A DNA stretch of 36,070 nt from Bacteroidota bacterium. GTDB lineage: Bacteria; Bacteroidota; Bacteroidia; Chitinophagales; Chitinophagaceae. Numbering within the stretch: position 1 is the first letter of the stretch; every line of letters begins with the position of its first letter. A model generated the notes under the pieces. The model had not been told where the DNA came from. It saw only the letters and a program-made list of their open reading frames with translations, and did not search any database. The stretch spans positions 1 through 36,070 of the forward strand of contig PSRA01000047.1 of assembly GCA_003175695.1 (NCBI GenBank). Direction: 5' to 3'. Both the position numbers and the translations under genes were made by a program. Below, one piece after another: positions 16,389 through 25,935 of the stretch.

Positions 16389-16438
16389 CGACCGCTATTT
16401 CGAAAAACTAATCGGAAAATTCAAAAGTCAATCGATTC

Positions 16439-16786
16439 ATGTTGAAATATTTTGTAGCTATTGTTCTGACAGCATTATTGTCCCTCGTCGCAGGGCTTTA
16501 CCTGCCTTGGTGGAGCATTGCGGTGACGGCATTCCTGGTTAGTGTCATTATTCCTCAAAAACCTTTATACGCATTCTTTTCTGGGTTCATTGGTGTCTTT
16601 CTTCTTTGGGAAATACTGGCCTGGTGGCGGGACACGAGAAATGACGGCATCCTGTCCCAGAAAATCGCGCAGGTGTTACCGCTAGGGGGTTCAACGCTGC
16701 TTCTCATTCTTATTACGTCATTGATTGGTGCAATTGTTGCCGGATTTGCTGCCCTGGCTGCCAGTTACCTGAGGAAGCCGGAGTAA
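16439..16786 (+). CDS. Small hydrophobic membrane protein of unknown function
   Basis: A 115-residue protein I do not recognise. It is very hydrophobic, with about four membrane segments: FVAIVLTALLSLVAGLYL, WSIAVTAFLVSVIIP, YAFFSGFIGVFLLWEILAWW and LLLILITSLIGAIVAGFAALAASYL. A short polar loop (RDTRNDGILSQKIAQ) lies between the third and fourth. ATG at 16439 is the first start. It lies 72 bases after the penicillin acylase gene on the same strand and may share its transcript. Nothing in the residues points to an enzyme; a structural or accessory membrane role is as far as the sequence goes. Confidence 0.7.
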   Translation: MLKYFVAIVLTALLSLVAGLYLPWWSIAVTAFLVSVIIPQKPLYAFFSGFIGVFLLWEILAWWRDTRNDGILSQKIAQVLPLGGSTLLLILITSLIGAIVAGFAALAASYLRKPE

Positions 16787-16814
16787 TTCAATTTGGAGAT
16801 TGCTTCCATTTTGC

Positions 16815-16833
16815 TTTTTCGATACTCGAAAAA
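16815..16833. terminator. A/T-rich hairpin between converging genes
   Basis: TTTTTCGA (16815-16822) pairs with TCGAAAAA (16826-16833) over 8 bp around TAC, between the ends of the small membrane protein gene and the P1 peptidase gene. It could terminate either strand because both flanks carry T- or A-runs, but the core stem has few G-C pairs. Confidence 0.35.
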
Positions 16834-16948
16834 ATTATCTTCTTAGATTCCCTAAAAGATGTTGCCTGGATGTCACGTCTTTTTAAACCTGCTTTCCACA
16901 CTATTGCAGCGGCAACGAATCAAACAGGTCGCCGATATATTTGATTCA

Positions 16949-18145
16949 TTAATTCATCCGTTTGTATTTTTTCAGTATCCTGACAACTGCCTCCTTGGGC
17001 AATTCATGAACAATATTGTCGTTGATCCCCACCATGGTTTTGCCGGAAAACAAAGCATTGGTTATCGCTTCTTCCGTTGCCTGAATGGTGGCTGCAAACA
17101 AACTGCCCATGTTATTATTCGGATATAACACAACGTTAGTTTCTTTTTTTAAGTTAAACGCGGTGGCGTTGGCAGTCGAAAAGGCCATGAAAATATCACC
17201 TGATCCATTGCCTCCGATTCCTCCCATTTTTGCAATACCCAACGGAACTCTTTGCGCAATCCTTTTCAATTGATGGGGAAGCAGCGGCGCATCAGTCGCT
17301 ACGATCACAATGATGCTGCCCATTTCAGCATTCGGGTCCCCCGATTTATTTGTTGAAACCACTCCGTTAAAAATATTTGGCAAAGTATCCATCAGCTCTT
17401 TTCCTACCGGCACCCCTGCTATTGTCAATTGACTCCTGATTCCATAATTCGCCTGAACCAAAACACCAACGGTATAGGTTCCGGTTTCAGTTTGTACAAC
17501 TCTTGATGCTGTACCGATGCCGCCTTTGAATCCATGACAGATCATTCCTGTTCCTCCTCCTACATTCCCTTCGGCCACGGGACCTTCACGGGCACTGTCG
17601 AGCGCCATCCAAACGTCTTCCCTTGTGACATGAAAGCCATTAATATCATTCAAAACACCATCATATGTTTCTGCAGTTACCGGGTAGGCATACCATATGC
17701 TGTCGTTCGGATCGGCGCTATAATAGGCATGCTTGTCCATCCATGCCAAAGCTGCATCCCGAACTACTCCAACACTTCCTGTATTCGTAATCAGGATCGG
17801 CGTTTCAAGAAACCCGGATTCTGTTACCCAGTGAGTGCCGGTCATATCCCCATTGCCATTTAGCATATGCCAATTGGCGAATACGGGGGTGTAATTTTTC
17901 CCGCCGGGCAATATAACGGTTACACCCGTCCGAACGGGGCCTTTGCCTTTTTGAAGCTTTCCACTACCACTGATTAATGTTCTGTGGCCAACCTCCACCC
18001 CTCGCACGTCAGTGATTGCATTCCATTTTCCTGGTTTGCCCTCAAAGGGAATACCCCAGTCCCTGGCTCTTTTCGGTTGTGCCTGGCAGATAGTGTTTAT
18101 GATGGCGAGGGTAATAACCAAGCCACTTTTACAAAATGACATCAT
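16949..18145 (-). CDS. P1 family peptidase (DmpA-type L-aminopeptidase/D-esterase)
   Basis: A 398-residue self-processing aminopeptidase. DmpA/BapA-type enzymes cleave N-terminal residues and some also cut beta-amino-acid peptides. Family marks are WNAITDVRGVEVGHRTL, GVTVILPGG, NGNGDMTG, EGNVGGGTGMICHGFKGGIGTASR, and the autocleavage site AEMGSIIVIVATDAPLLPHQL, in which about Ser277 would become the nucleophile. An SGDIFMAFSTAN block follows. The open frame reaches upstream to 18271 inside the aminotransferase gene; the Met at 18145 starts a clean signal peptide (MMSFCKSGLVITLAIINTICQAQ), so export is expected. It ends a three-gene operon with the aminotransferase and dehydrogenase, 25 bases after the former. 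Confidence 0.9.
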   Translation of the reverse strand: MMSFCKSGLVITLAIINTICQAQPKRARDWGIPFEGKPGKWNAITDVRGVEVGHRTLISGSGKLQKGKGPVRTGVTVILPGGKNYTPVFANWHMLNGNGDMTGTHWVTESGFLETPILITNTGSVGVVRDAALAWMDKHAYYSADPNDSIWYAYPVTAETYDGVLNDINGFHVTREDVWMALDSAREGPVAEGNVGGGTGMICHGFKGGIGTASRVVQTETGTYTVGVLVQANYGIRSQLTIAGVPVGKELMDTLPNIFNGVVSTNKSGDPNAEMGSIIVIVATDAPLLPHQLKRIAQRVPLGIAKMGGIGGNGSGDIFMAFSTANATAFNLKKETNVVLYPNNNMGSLFAATIQATEEAITNALFSGKTMVGINDNIVHELPKEAVVRILKKYKRMN

Positions 18146-18170
18146 GGAAGTGGTAAATTGAATCTTGAAT

Positions 18171-19529
18171 TTAAGTAAGTTCCACTTCTCTGTCGGCAAT
18201 TTCCAATGCCTGGCTAATGACATGTAAGGCATCATCAATTTGATCAGGCTGAATGCAAAGCGGTGGGGCAAGAAAAATGTAGTTCCATCTGACGAACGTG
18301 AGCAGCCCCAACTCTTTTAGTTTTGATCCTACGGCATTCATTACGATCATTTCCTCAGCCTTTGCATTGAAAGGTGCCATTGGTTCTTTTGTCTTCCTGT
18401 TCCTGACTAATTCGAGGCAACCTAACAAACCTGTCAACCTGTAGTCGCCAATCGAAGGATGTTTTCCTTTCATTTCATCCAGTTTCCTGCTCATGTAACG
18501 GCCCATTTCAGCGGCGTGACTGATCAAGTCTTCGTCCTCGTAGATTTTCAAAACTTCAACGGCTGCGGCGCAGCAAACGGGATGGGCAGAGTAGGTGAGT
18601 CCCAACCAAAGTACGCGGTCATTGAAATGAGCCGCAATTTTATCATGAACTATCAAAGCTCCCAGAGGAATATATCCGGACGTAATTCCCTTAGCTGTGG
18701 CGATCATGTCTGGTATTACGCCATGCAGATCTGCCGCAAACCATTCACCGGTGCGCCCGAAGCCACTCATCACTTCATCCAAAATGAGAAGGATTCCATG
18801 GCGATCACATATTGCTCTTATTTTTTTCAGGTAATCTGGCGGATATTTGATACAACCTGATGAACCACTTTCACCCTCCATTAAAATTGCAGCAATATTT
18901 TCAGGACCTTCAAATTCGACGACTCGTTCAACATGGCTAACACATTCTCTGGCGCAGGTATTAATTTCCTGGTTCCATGGGCACCTGTAACAATATGGAT
19001 CTTCCACATGAATGATATTGGGTGCCTGTTGAGCATCGGACGCCAGTTTCCTGGGATCTCCTCCGGCGCTCATCGCACCATAGGAAGCACCATGAAATGC
19101 GCGATACCTGGTAATGATTTTATGTCGACCTGTATATAACCGGGCTAACTTGATGGCATTTTCGATCGCTTCTGCACCTCCAGTAGTGAAAAGCGTTTTG
19201 GTTAATCCTTTTGGGGAAATGGCAGCTAACCGTTTACCTAATTCGCCTCTGACCTGGGTTACATGCCCCGGAGCAATATAACTCAGCTCCTGCATCTGTT
19301 TGGTAACTGCTGCGGTTATGCGCTGATTGCCATGGCCGATATTGACATTCATGAGACCAGATGAAAAATCGACGTACCGTTTTCCGTTATAGTCATATAG
19401 ATAGATACCTTCTCCAGATTGAAATGGAATGGGATCTATATTTTTCTGTTTACTCCAGGAAAAAAGCGTGTATTCCAGGTTGTCACGAATAATTTGCTTG
19501 GGATCTGCCCGGATGATGGTTTCATGCAT
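18171..19529 (-). CDS. Class III aminotransferase, likely beta-amino acid or omega-amino acid
   Basis: A 452-residue PLP enzyme of aminotransferase class III that moves an amino group from an omega- or beta-amino acid to a keto acid. The cofactor sites are visible: TTGGAEAIENAIKLAR near residue 115, LDEVMSGFGRTG (Asp251), and the Schiff-base Lys280 in MIATAKGITSGYIPLGA. It also has four cysteines in DPYCYRCPW...CARECV (Cys180, 183, 192, 196). It lies 48 bases downstream of a CoA-forming semialdehyde dehydrogenase, so beta-alanine or 3-aminoisobutyrate is the favoured donor, yielding a semialdehyde for that enzyme. GABA, taurine or another amine would also fit the family. Confidence 0.85.
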   Translation of the reverse strand: MHETIIRADPKQIIRDNLEYTLFSWSKQKNIDPIPFQSGEGIYLYDYNGKRYVDFSSGLMNVNIGHGNQRITAAVTKQMQELSYIAPGHVTQVRGELGKRLAAISPKGLTKTLFTTGGAEAIENAIKLARLYTGRHKIITRYRAFHGASYGAMSAGGDPRKLASDAQQAPNIIHVEDPYCYRCPWNQEINTCARECVSHVERVVEFEGPENIAAILMEGESGSSGCIKYPPDYLKKIRAICDRHGILLILDEVMSGFGRTGEWFAADLHGVIPDMIATAKGITSGYIPLGALIVHDKIAAHFNDRVLWLGLTYSAHPVCCAAAVEVLKIYEDEDLISHAAEMGRYMSRKLDEMKGKHPSIGDYRLTGLLGCLELVRNRKTKEPMAPFNAKAEEMIVMNAVGSKLKELGLLTFVRWNYIFLAPPLCIQPDQIDDALHVISQALEIADREVELT

Positions 19530-19577
19530 ACATTCAAAATTTATGTTCAGATGCTATCACATCCACGAAAATAGTAT

Positions 19578-21035
19578 TTAGGTCATCCAATTGATACCGG
19601 CTTCAGGATTCCACTTGATCGTGCTCTTTTTCAATTTTGTCCAAAACTCTATGCTGCTTTTTCCCGTAATATCCCCCACGCCAAAGCGACTATCATTCCA
19701 TCCACCAAAAGAGAATGGTTCACGAGGAACAGGCACACCCACATTCACTCCAATCATGCCTGCACTGGCCTTTTCCATGACATATCGCGCATACCCGCCA
19801 TTTTGTGTAAACACACTGGCTGCATTGCCGTAGGGATTGGCATTTTCTATAGCGATTGCTTCCTCGAGATTCTGTGTCCGCATAATGCTGATAACAGGAC
19901 CGAAAATTTCTTCCCGGGCCACAGCCATATCGGGCTTTACATAATCGATTACGGTCGGTCCCACATAGGTACCTTCTTCTTTTCCCTCGACTACGCAGCC
20001 CCGTCCATCAACCAGGATTTTCGCGCCAGCAACTTCTGCCTCACCGATGTATCTTTCGATTCTTTCCTTTGCCTCCTTACTAATGACTGCTCCGAGATTT
20101 TTTCCTGGAATGATTTTTTTTGCCTCTTCGCATATTTTATCCACGATATGCTCTACTTCTCCAACAGCTATCATGGCTGAGGCTGCCATGCACCTTTGCC
20201 CGGCACATCCACTCATAGAAGCTACCACATTTTGGGCTGTCATATCAACCTTTGCGTCGGGTAATATGACAAGGTGATTTTTTGCTCCCCCTAATGCAAG
20301 ACATCTCTTCAAATGCTGCGTTGAAAGTCGATAGACATTTTTTGCTGCGTTGCTCGAACCAACGAATGATACAGCTTCTATCCCCGGATGTTGGCAAATC
20401 GAAGTCACAATTTCTTTATCGCCCTGTACAACATTGAACACTCCGTCGGGCAAACCTGCTTCCTTGAGCAAGAGAGCCAACTTGGACACACTCAATGGTA
20501 CTTTTTCTGAGGGCTTAATTATCATGCAATTTCCAAGTGAGATGGCATTAGGGATAGTCCAGTTTGGAACCATGCAGGGGAAATTAAAGGGAACAATGGA
20601 TGCTACCACGCCAAGAGATACCCTTTCTGTTCTGCATTCGATTTCCTTACTAACCTCCAAAGTCTCGCCGACCACCAATTGGGGAAGGGAGCAGGCGAAT
20701 TCTGTTAGCTCTATTGATTTTTCAATTTCAGCATTTGCTTCGCTCAGGGTTTTCCCATTTTCTTCACTGATTAATTGAGCAAGGTCATTTGCATTCCTTT
20801 CTAATAATTGCTTATACCTAAAAAATACCTGCACGCGCTCTTTGATCGGAGTCTTGCTCCAGGCAGGGTAGGCTTTTTTTGCGGCATCAACTGCCCTATC
20901 GAGGTCTTCTTTCACCGATAATCGAACGACAGATAATACCGATCCATCCATGGGAGAAATTACTTCAAGGAATCGGTTCCCGGTTGTTTCAACCATTTTA
21001 CCATTAACAAAATTTTGAACGGGGGAATATTTCAT
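19578..21035 (-). CDS. mmsA: CoA-acylating methylmalonate-semialdehyde dehydrogenase
   Basis: A 485-residue NAD-dependent aldehyde dehydrogenase that converts methylmalonate semialdehyde to propionyl-CoA, or malonate semialdehyde to acetyl-CoA, with loss of CO2. MmsA/IolA-specific sequence is strong: the catalytic Cys282 in GCAGQRCMA, VASIVPFNFPCMVPNWTIP, IKPSEKVPLS, SFVGSSNAAKNVY, LGGAKNHLVILPDA, and the C-terminal VPVPREPFSFGGW. The frame opens at 21077, but the Met at 21035 gives the normal family N-terminus (MKYSPVQNFVNGKM). It is the first gene of the minus-strand operon with the aminotransferase and P1 peptidase. It acts in valine, pyrimidine or inositol breakdown depending on what feeds it; the neighbour suggests beta-amino acids. 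Confidence 0.94.
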   Translation of the reverse strand: MKYSPVQNFVNGKMVETTGNRFLEVISPMDGSVLSVVRLSVKEDLDRAVDAAKKAYPAWSKTPIKERVQVFFRYKQLLERNANDLAQLISEENGKTLSEANAEIEKSIELTEFACSLPQLVVGETLEVSKEIECRTERVSLGVVASIVPFNFPCMVPNWTIPNAISLGNCMIIKPSEKVPLSVSKLALLLKEAGLPDGVFNVVQGDKEIVTSICQHPGIEAVSFVGSSNAAKNVYRLSTQHLKRCLALGGAKNHLVILPDAKVDMTAQNVVASMSGCAGQRCMAASAMIAVGEVEHIVDKICEEAKKIIPGKNLGAVISKEAKERIERYIGEAEVAGAKILVDGRGCVVEGKEEGTYVGPTVIDYVKPDMAVAREEIFGPVISIMRTQNLEEAIAIENANPYGNAASVFTQNGGYARYVMEKASAGMIGVNVGVPVPREPFSFGGWNDSRFGVGDITGKSSIEFWTKLKKSTIKWNPEAGINWMT

Positions 21036-21086
21036 GCGTGGTATTATTTCTGCATAGTAAGTTAGAAAAAAAATCACGCAAAAGCT

Positions 21087-21180
21087 CGGAATAGTTGACA
21101 GTTGACAGCCTTTAACTATTGTCTATACAACTGATACGAACTTCTATGCAATCGAAGACCATCAACTGACAACTATTCCG
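21087..21180. repeat. Long imperfect palindrome with TGACAACT-type arms
   Basis: CGGAATAGTTGACAGTTGA (21087-21105) pairs with TCAACTGACAACTATTCCG (21162-21180) at 18 of 19 positions across a 56-base centre. No gene lies inside and no transposase is nearby. It stands between the divergent starts of mmsA and the DUF5686 gene. The arms share the TGACAACT core with the palindrome at 13776-13860, so both look like members of one dispersed family. Confidence 0.75.
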
Positions 21181-21241
21181 CGTCCTGCCGCGAAACAGCA
21201 ACCAATTAGATCGTAAATTCGTTCTTCTATTAAATGACCGG

Positions 21242-23803
21242 ATGAAAAAGTTTTTGCTGCTTATACTCCCCACAATAATCTACGTTCTTCAGGCAAATGC
21301 AGGAAAACTCACGGGCATCGTAACTGACGACAAAGGCAATCCGCTGCCTTATGCTTCCGTCTTCGTCAAAGGAACATCCAAAGGAACTACCACAAACAAC
21401 CAGGGTCGCTATTTTCTGGAACTCGATGAAGGTACTCACACCATCGTTTGCCAATATGTCGGTTACACAAGGCAGGAAAAAACAATTGAGATGCATCAGG
21501 AGACTGTGACTCTGAATTTTCAAATGCCTTTGCAAAGGACAACAATGAAAGAAGTTGTTGTAAGGGCAGGTGTGGAGGATCCGGCTTATGAAATTATCCG
21601 GCACGCCATTAAAAAAAGAAAAGAATACGAAAATCCCCTGGACTCATTTACATGCGAAGCGTATATCAAAACACTGATAAAAACGCGAAAGCTGCCGTCA
21701 AAGATCTTCGGCAGAAAAATGCAGGATGAGGACAGGAAGCAAATGGGCGTTGATTCCGTCGGGAAAGGGATCATTTATCTTTCTGAGTCTCTTACAAAGA
21801 TTGCATTTAAAAAACCTGACAAAATTAAATTGGAAGTCGTTTCCGGGAGGGAAAGTGGTACAAATGGATTTGGTTTTAATTTTCCAACCTTTATCAATTT
21901 CTATAATAACAATGTAAATATTTTCATAACCCAAATTAATCCAAGAGGCTTTGTTTCGCCCATTGCCGAAGGAGCACTTAATTATTACCGCTATAAATTC
22001 CTAGGCTCATTCATTGAAGATGGAAAAGAAATTAACCAAATACAGGTGATTCCCCGCCGGAAATACGAACCACTTTTTGCTGGAACGATCAATATTACCG
22101 ATAGCGACTGGCGGATCCACAGTCTCGATCTTTACCTCGTAAGGGAATCCATGCTTGAAATTATTGACACACTCACCATAAAACAAATCCACGTTCCTAT
22201 CGGGCCAAATATGTGGCGTACCAAAGACCAGATCGTTTACTTCACGTTTAATAAAATGGGAATCGATGCGACTGGAACTTTCCTGAATGTCTACAGTAAA
22301 TATGATACGCTGCCTCAATTCAGAAAGAAATATTTCAACAATGTCATTATCAAGTATGACACAGCCGTCACAAAGAAATCAAAATACTATTGGGACTCTC
22401 TTCGGCCGGTTCCGCTGGAGCCTGAGGAATTGAAAGACTACACTACAAAAGATAGTTTATTCAAGAGTCAGAAAGACTCATCTTATTCAAAACGTGTGAT
22501 TGATTCATTAAGAAAGCAACAGGGTCGTATAACGGTGTTGAATGTACTGTGGAATGGATTCCAGCGGGAAAATTTTGACCCTCAACACCCAACAACTTTG
22601 ATTTGGCAACCACTGATTAGAAGCATGCAATACAATACGGTAGAAGGATTGGTCTTGAATGCAGAGGCAACAATCGAAAGAAAATTCCCTGAATCCAGAA
22701 ACCGGTTATCATTTACTCCTCATATCAGGTATGGTTTCAGCAATGCACATTTGAATGCTTGGGCAACGGTAACCTATGTTAAAAGAACATTTGACTGGGA
22801 TATTGATGGCAGCACAGCAAGCAGATCAGTCTGGTCATTTTCAGGCGGGAAGAGAGTTAGTCAATTTAACCACGAAAATCCCATCTCGCCTTTATTGAAT
22901 GCGATCTATACACTTTTTCTCCGCGAAAATTACATGAAGATCTATGAGAATTATTTCGGATCTGTCAATTATAGCAATCGTTTCGATAATGGCTTGCGAA
23001 TAAATGGAAACCTCTTGTATGAAGACCGGATCCCAATCGAAAACACTACTGATTTTTCTTTTTTCGGGGATAAAAGCAAAGCATTCACTCCAAATTATCC
23101 ATACGAAAAAATTGGCGAACAGTTCACACAGCACCAGGCTCTCATTGCAACGATAGAATTGCAATACAAGCCGGGCCAACGTTACATCGAGTTTCCCAAT
23201 AACAAGATTTCGCTTGGTTCAAAATATCCAACATTGGCGCTCACATATCAAAAAGGGATTAATAATCTTTTGGGTAGCGATGTGGATTTTGACAAGTGGA
23301 AATTTTCAATCTGGGATGAGATCAATTTCAAACTCAGGGGGCTTCTAAAATATCGGTTCGATATAGGCGGATTCCTCAACAATCATATTGTTTACATTCA
23401 GGATTATCAACACTTCAACGGAAACCAAACCATTTTTGCAAGCCAGTACCTGAATAGTTTCCAGCTGGCGCCTTATTATGCTAACAGCACGACGGCTTCG
23501 TTTTACGCGGTGGGACACCTGGAACATCATTTCAATGGAATGCTGACCAATAAGATTCCTTTGTTCAGGAGATTAAACTGGAACCTGGTGGTTGGATCCA
23601 ATGCATTTTATGTCAACACACAGAACAACTATGTTGAATTCTTCGGCGGTCTCGAAAACATTTTCAAAGTATTGCGGGTCGATGCGGTATTCTCTTATTT
23701 AAATGGGAAAACAGGTACTTTCGGCCTGCGTTTTGGATTTGGAGGTTTGCTCGGCGGGTTTGCAACAGCCGGCAACAACGCTCCGCGATCCAGACCGAAC
23801 TAA
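21242..23803 (+). CDS. DUF5686 protein with carboxypeptidase-like regulatory domain
   Basis: An 853-residue outer-membrane protein of a Bacteroidota-specific type. A signal peptide (MKKFLLLILPTIIYVLQANA) leads into a carboxypeptidase-D regulatory-like beta-sandwich at residues about 22-100 (GKLTGIVTDDKGNPLPYASVFVKG... YVGYTRQEKTI). The rest fits DUF5686: DPAYEIIRHAIKKRKEYENPLDSF and FTCEAYIKT just after the sandwich, then amphipathic strands to the C-terminus (GGFATAGNNAPRSRPN), consistent with a barrel. The role is unknown; unlike a TonB-dependent receptor it has no plug domain that I can see. ATG at 21242 fits the signal peptide. TAAATTCG at 21214-21221 is one base from a -7 box. Confidence 0.9.
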   Translation: MKKFLLLILPTIIYVLQANAGKLTGIVTDDKGNPLPYASVFVKGTSKGTTTNNQGRYFLELDEGTHTIVCQYVGYTRQEKTIEMHQETVTLNFQMPLQRTTMKEVVVRAGVEDPAYEIIRHAIKKRKEYENPLDSFTCEAYIKTLIKTRKLPSKIFGRKMQDEDRKQMGVDSVGKGIIYLSESLTKIAFKKPDKIKLEVVSGRESGTNGFGFNFPTFINFYNNNVNIFITQINPRGFVSPIAEGALNYYRYKFLGSFIEDGKEINQIQVIPRRKYEPLFAGTINITDSDWRIHSLDLYLVRESMLEIIDTLTIKQIHVPIGPNMWRTKDQIVYFTFNKMGIDATGTFLNVYSKYDTLPQFRKKYFNNVIIKYDTAVTKKSKYYWDSLRPVPLEPEELKDYTTKDSLFKSQKDSSYSKRVIDSLRKQQGRITVLNVLWNGFQRENFDPQHPTTLIWQPLIRSMQYNTVEGLVLNAEATIERKFPESRNRLSFTPHIRYGFSNAHLNAWATVTYVKRTFDWDIDGSTASRSVWSFSGGKRVSQFNHENPISPLLNAIYTLFLRENYMKIYENYFGSVNYSNRFDNGLRINGNLLYEDRIPIENTTDFSFFGDKSKAFTPNYPYEKIGEQFTQHQALIATIELQYKPGQRYIEFPNNKISLGSKYPTLALTYQKGINNLLGSDVDFDKWKFSIWDEINFKLRGLLKYRFDIGGFLNNHIVYIQDYQHFNGNQTIFASQYLNSFQLAPYYANSTTASFYAVGHLEHHFNGMLTNKIPLFRRLNWNLVVGSNAFYVNTQNNYVEFFGGLENIFKVLRVDAVFSYLNGKTGTFGLRFGFGGLLGGFATAGNNAPRSRPN

Positions 23804-23865
23804 TTGATAATGGTCACAGAGTTGAAATTTAACTCCCTCTGCCCTTATTTTACCTGAATTTTAGC

Positions 23866-23873
23866 TAAATTTG
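23866..23873 (+). promoter_or_regulatory. -7 promoter box for trhO
   Basis: TAAATTTG matches the Bacteroidota -7 consensus TAnnTTTG exactly; a clear TTTG at -33 is lacking. The predicted leader of about 70 bases holds a small hairpin, CGGATC (23912-23917) with GATCCG (23927-23932), ending 16 bases before the ATG. Confidence 0.5.
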
Positions 23874-23948
23874 CGCCCGAAGAAATTTGGTTCACCCTGC
23901 AAGTGTCCTTACGGATCTAGTTAAACGATCCGCTTCAAATTTCAAACT

Positions 23949-24989
23949 ATGGGAGTATTACACAATCGTATCTCGCAGCGCGAGTTAAAGGAACGTCTGT
24001 ACAAAGAAAAAGAAGCCCGCACCACAATTTCCTTCTATCAGTATTTTCACATAGCCGATCCAAAACAATTCAGGGATCATTTGTACAAATCACTGCATGC
24101 CATGCAGGTCTTTGGCCGGATATATGTCGCGCATGAAGGTATTAATGCACAAATAAGCGTTCCCTGCTCAGGATTTGAAATCTTGAAAAGGTACTTACAC
24201 AGCATTCCATCGCTGGAAAATCTCAGACTGAATGTTGCAGTGGCTGACAATGGCAAATCATTTTGGGTCCTGAAAATAAAGGTTCGTGATAAGATTGTCG
24301 CTGATGGGATCGATGATCCAGGTTTTGATATGACAAAAAAAGGGAACTATGTCGATGCGGAAGCCTTCAATCGTTTGACTGAAGATCCGGGCACGATCAT
24401 AATCGATATGAGAAACCACTATGAGTATGAAGTGGGGCACTTCCAGAAAGCATTAGAAATTCCCAGTGATACTTTTAGAGAGCAGTTGCCGATGGCTGTC
24501 GACATGATGAAAGAAAAAAGAGATCAAAATATCATCATGTATTGCACGGGAGGAATCCGGTGCGAAAAAGCAAGCGCGTATATGCTCCATCACGGCTTCA
24601 AAAATGTATTCCACCTTGAAGGGGGCATCATTAATTATGTCAACACCGTAAAAGAAAAGGGATTGTCAAATAAATTCATTGGAAAGAATTTTGTTTTTGA
24701 TGATCGACTGGGCGAAAGGGTAACCGATCAGATTATTGCTACATGCCATCAATGCGGAAAACCAGCGGATACGCACACCAATTGCAGGAATGATGGGTGC
24801 CATCTCCTTTTTATTCAGTGTGAAGAATGTGCAGAGAAGTATGAAGGATGCTGCAGCGCGGAATGTCAGCATGAAATCCATCTGCCTGCCGATGAGAGAA
24901 AAAAAATCCGCAAAGGAAAGCAAAACGGCATGATGATTTTTAATAAGTCACGACACAGGCTAAAGTCTGCCAGGCATGATAAGATATAG
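23949..24989 (+). CDS. trhO: tRNA uridine(34) hydroxylase, rhodanese-like
   Basis: A 346-residue TrhO/YceA-type enzyme that forms 5-hydroxyuridine at the wobble position of tRNAs using oxygen. The N-terminal acylphosphatase-like domain has [19 protein letters not shown] (residues 54-72). The central rhodanese domain has [15 protein letters not shown] and the catalytic loop [16 protein letters not shown] with Cys199. After it comes GGIINYV, then a cysteine-rich tail (Cys266, 269, 279, 284, 291, 294, 301, 302, 306) typical of the longer members and perhaps metal-binding. ATG at 23949 fits the usual start. It converges on purC with only 3 bases between the stops. Confidence 0.93.
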   Translation: MGVLHNRISQRELKERLYKEKEARTTISFYQYFHIADPKQFRDHLYKSLHAMQVFGRIYVAHEGINAQISVPCSGFEILKRYLHSIPSLENLRLNVAVADNGKSFWVLKIKVRDKIVADGIDDPGFDMTKKGNYVDAEAFNRLTEDPGTIIIDMRNHYEYEVGHFQKALEIPSDTFREQLPMAVDMMKEKRDQNIIMYCTGGIRCEKASAYMLHHGFKNVFHLEGGIINYVNTVKEKGLSNKFIGKNFVFDDRLGERVTDQIIATCHQCGKPADTHTNCRNDGCHLLFIQCEECAEKYEGCCSAECQHEIHLPADERKKIRKGKQNGMMIFNKSRHRLKSARHDKI

Positions 24990-24992
24990 CCA

Positions 24993-25916
24993 TTATACCA
25001 GGTTGCTCAACGAAAAGAGGATGCGTTGATAGGTCTCTCCATCACTTAATGTTTGGGGATGAAATGTTTCCCCAATTACTTTTTCATACAGTTCTATGTA
25101 GCGCTGCGATATAGTCTGAATCCATTCATCATCCATAGGCGGTACATGCTGACCTTCTTTGCCCATGAAATTGTTGGCGATCAACCATTCGCGAACGAAC
25201 TCTTTGCTTAGTTGCTTTTGTTTTTCTCCTCTTGCCTGCCTTTCCTCAAATCCTTCCGCATAAAAATATCTTGATGAATCAGGTGTGTGAATTTCATCCA
25301 TCAGGTAAATTTTTCCATCGATGTGCCCAAATTCATATTTTGTATCGACCAGGATCAAGCCTTGTTTGGCTGCTATCGATTTACCGCGATCGAATAGAGC
25401 CAAAGTATATTTTTCCATTAGAGAATATTCCTCTTCGCTGGCAATTCCACGATAAATGATTTCCTGTTTCGATATATCTTCATCATGGCCAACTTCAGCC
25501 TTGGTAGAAGGCGTTATAATTGGCTCCGGAAAAAAATCATTTTCTTTCATTCCATCCGGAAGCGGAACTCCGCAAAGTTCTCTTTTCCCGGATGAATACG
25601 TGCGCCACGCATGCCCGGTCAGGTTTCCTCTCACTACCATCTCTACCCGATATGGGATACATTTTTTTCCTATTGACACATTGGGAGCAGGTGTGTCCAG
25701 TAGCCAGTTCGGACATATATCGCGGGTAGCTTTCAACATGAAGGCTGCGATCTGATTTAACACCTGGCCTTTATAAGGAATTGGTTTGGGCAGAATAACA
25801 TCGAAAGCGGAGATCCTGTCGGAAGCAACCATTACCAGCCATTTATCCTGGATAGTATATACGTCTCTTACCTTTCCGCGATAAAATTTAGTTTGATGAG
25901 GAAATTGCAATTGCAC
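24993..25916 (-). CDS. purC: Phosphoribosylaminoimidazole-succinocarboxamide synthase
   Basis: SAICAR synthase joins CAIR and aspartate with ATP in de novo purine synthesis. The 307-residue protein has [29 protein letters not shown] at the N-terminus, the [14 protein letters not shown] signature, the [20 protein letters not shown] loop and [30 protein letters not shown]. It is of the longer, yeast-like type used by many Bacteroidota. No ATG fits the N-terminus; the start is GTG at 25914-25916, giving [13 protein letters not shown] matching -7 box lies at 25936-25943, leaving a leader of about 13 bases. No other purine gene is in the window. Confidence 0.96.
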   Translation of the reverse strand: MQLQFPHQTKFYRGKVRDVYTIQDKWLVMVASDRISAFDVILPKPIPYKGQVLNQIAAFMLKATRDICPNWLLDTPAPNVSIGKKCIPYRVEMVVRGNLTGHAWRTYSSGKRELCGVPLPDGMKENDFFPEPIITPSTKAEVGHDEDISKQEIIYRGIASEEEYSLMEKYTLALFDRGKSIAAKQGLILVDTKYEFGHIDGKIYLMDEIHTPDSSRYFYAEGFEERQARGEKQKQLSKEFVREWLIANNFMGKEGQHVPPMDDEWIQTISQRYIELYEKVIGETFHPQTLSDGETYQRILFSLSNLV

Positions 25917-25935
25917 GAATGATGAATTTGGGCCA

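Noticed and set aside
16859-17128. Plus-strand frame of 89 codons
   Set aside because: It mostly overlaps the end of the P1 peptidase gene, which is strongly supported on the other strand.
18145-18271. N-terminal extension of the P1 peptidase
   Set aside because: It lies inside the aminotransferase gene; the inner Met begins a clean signal peptide.
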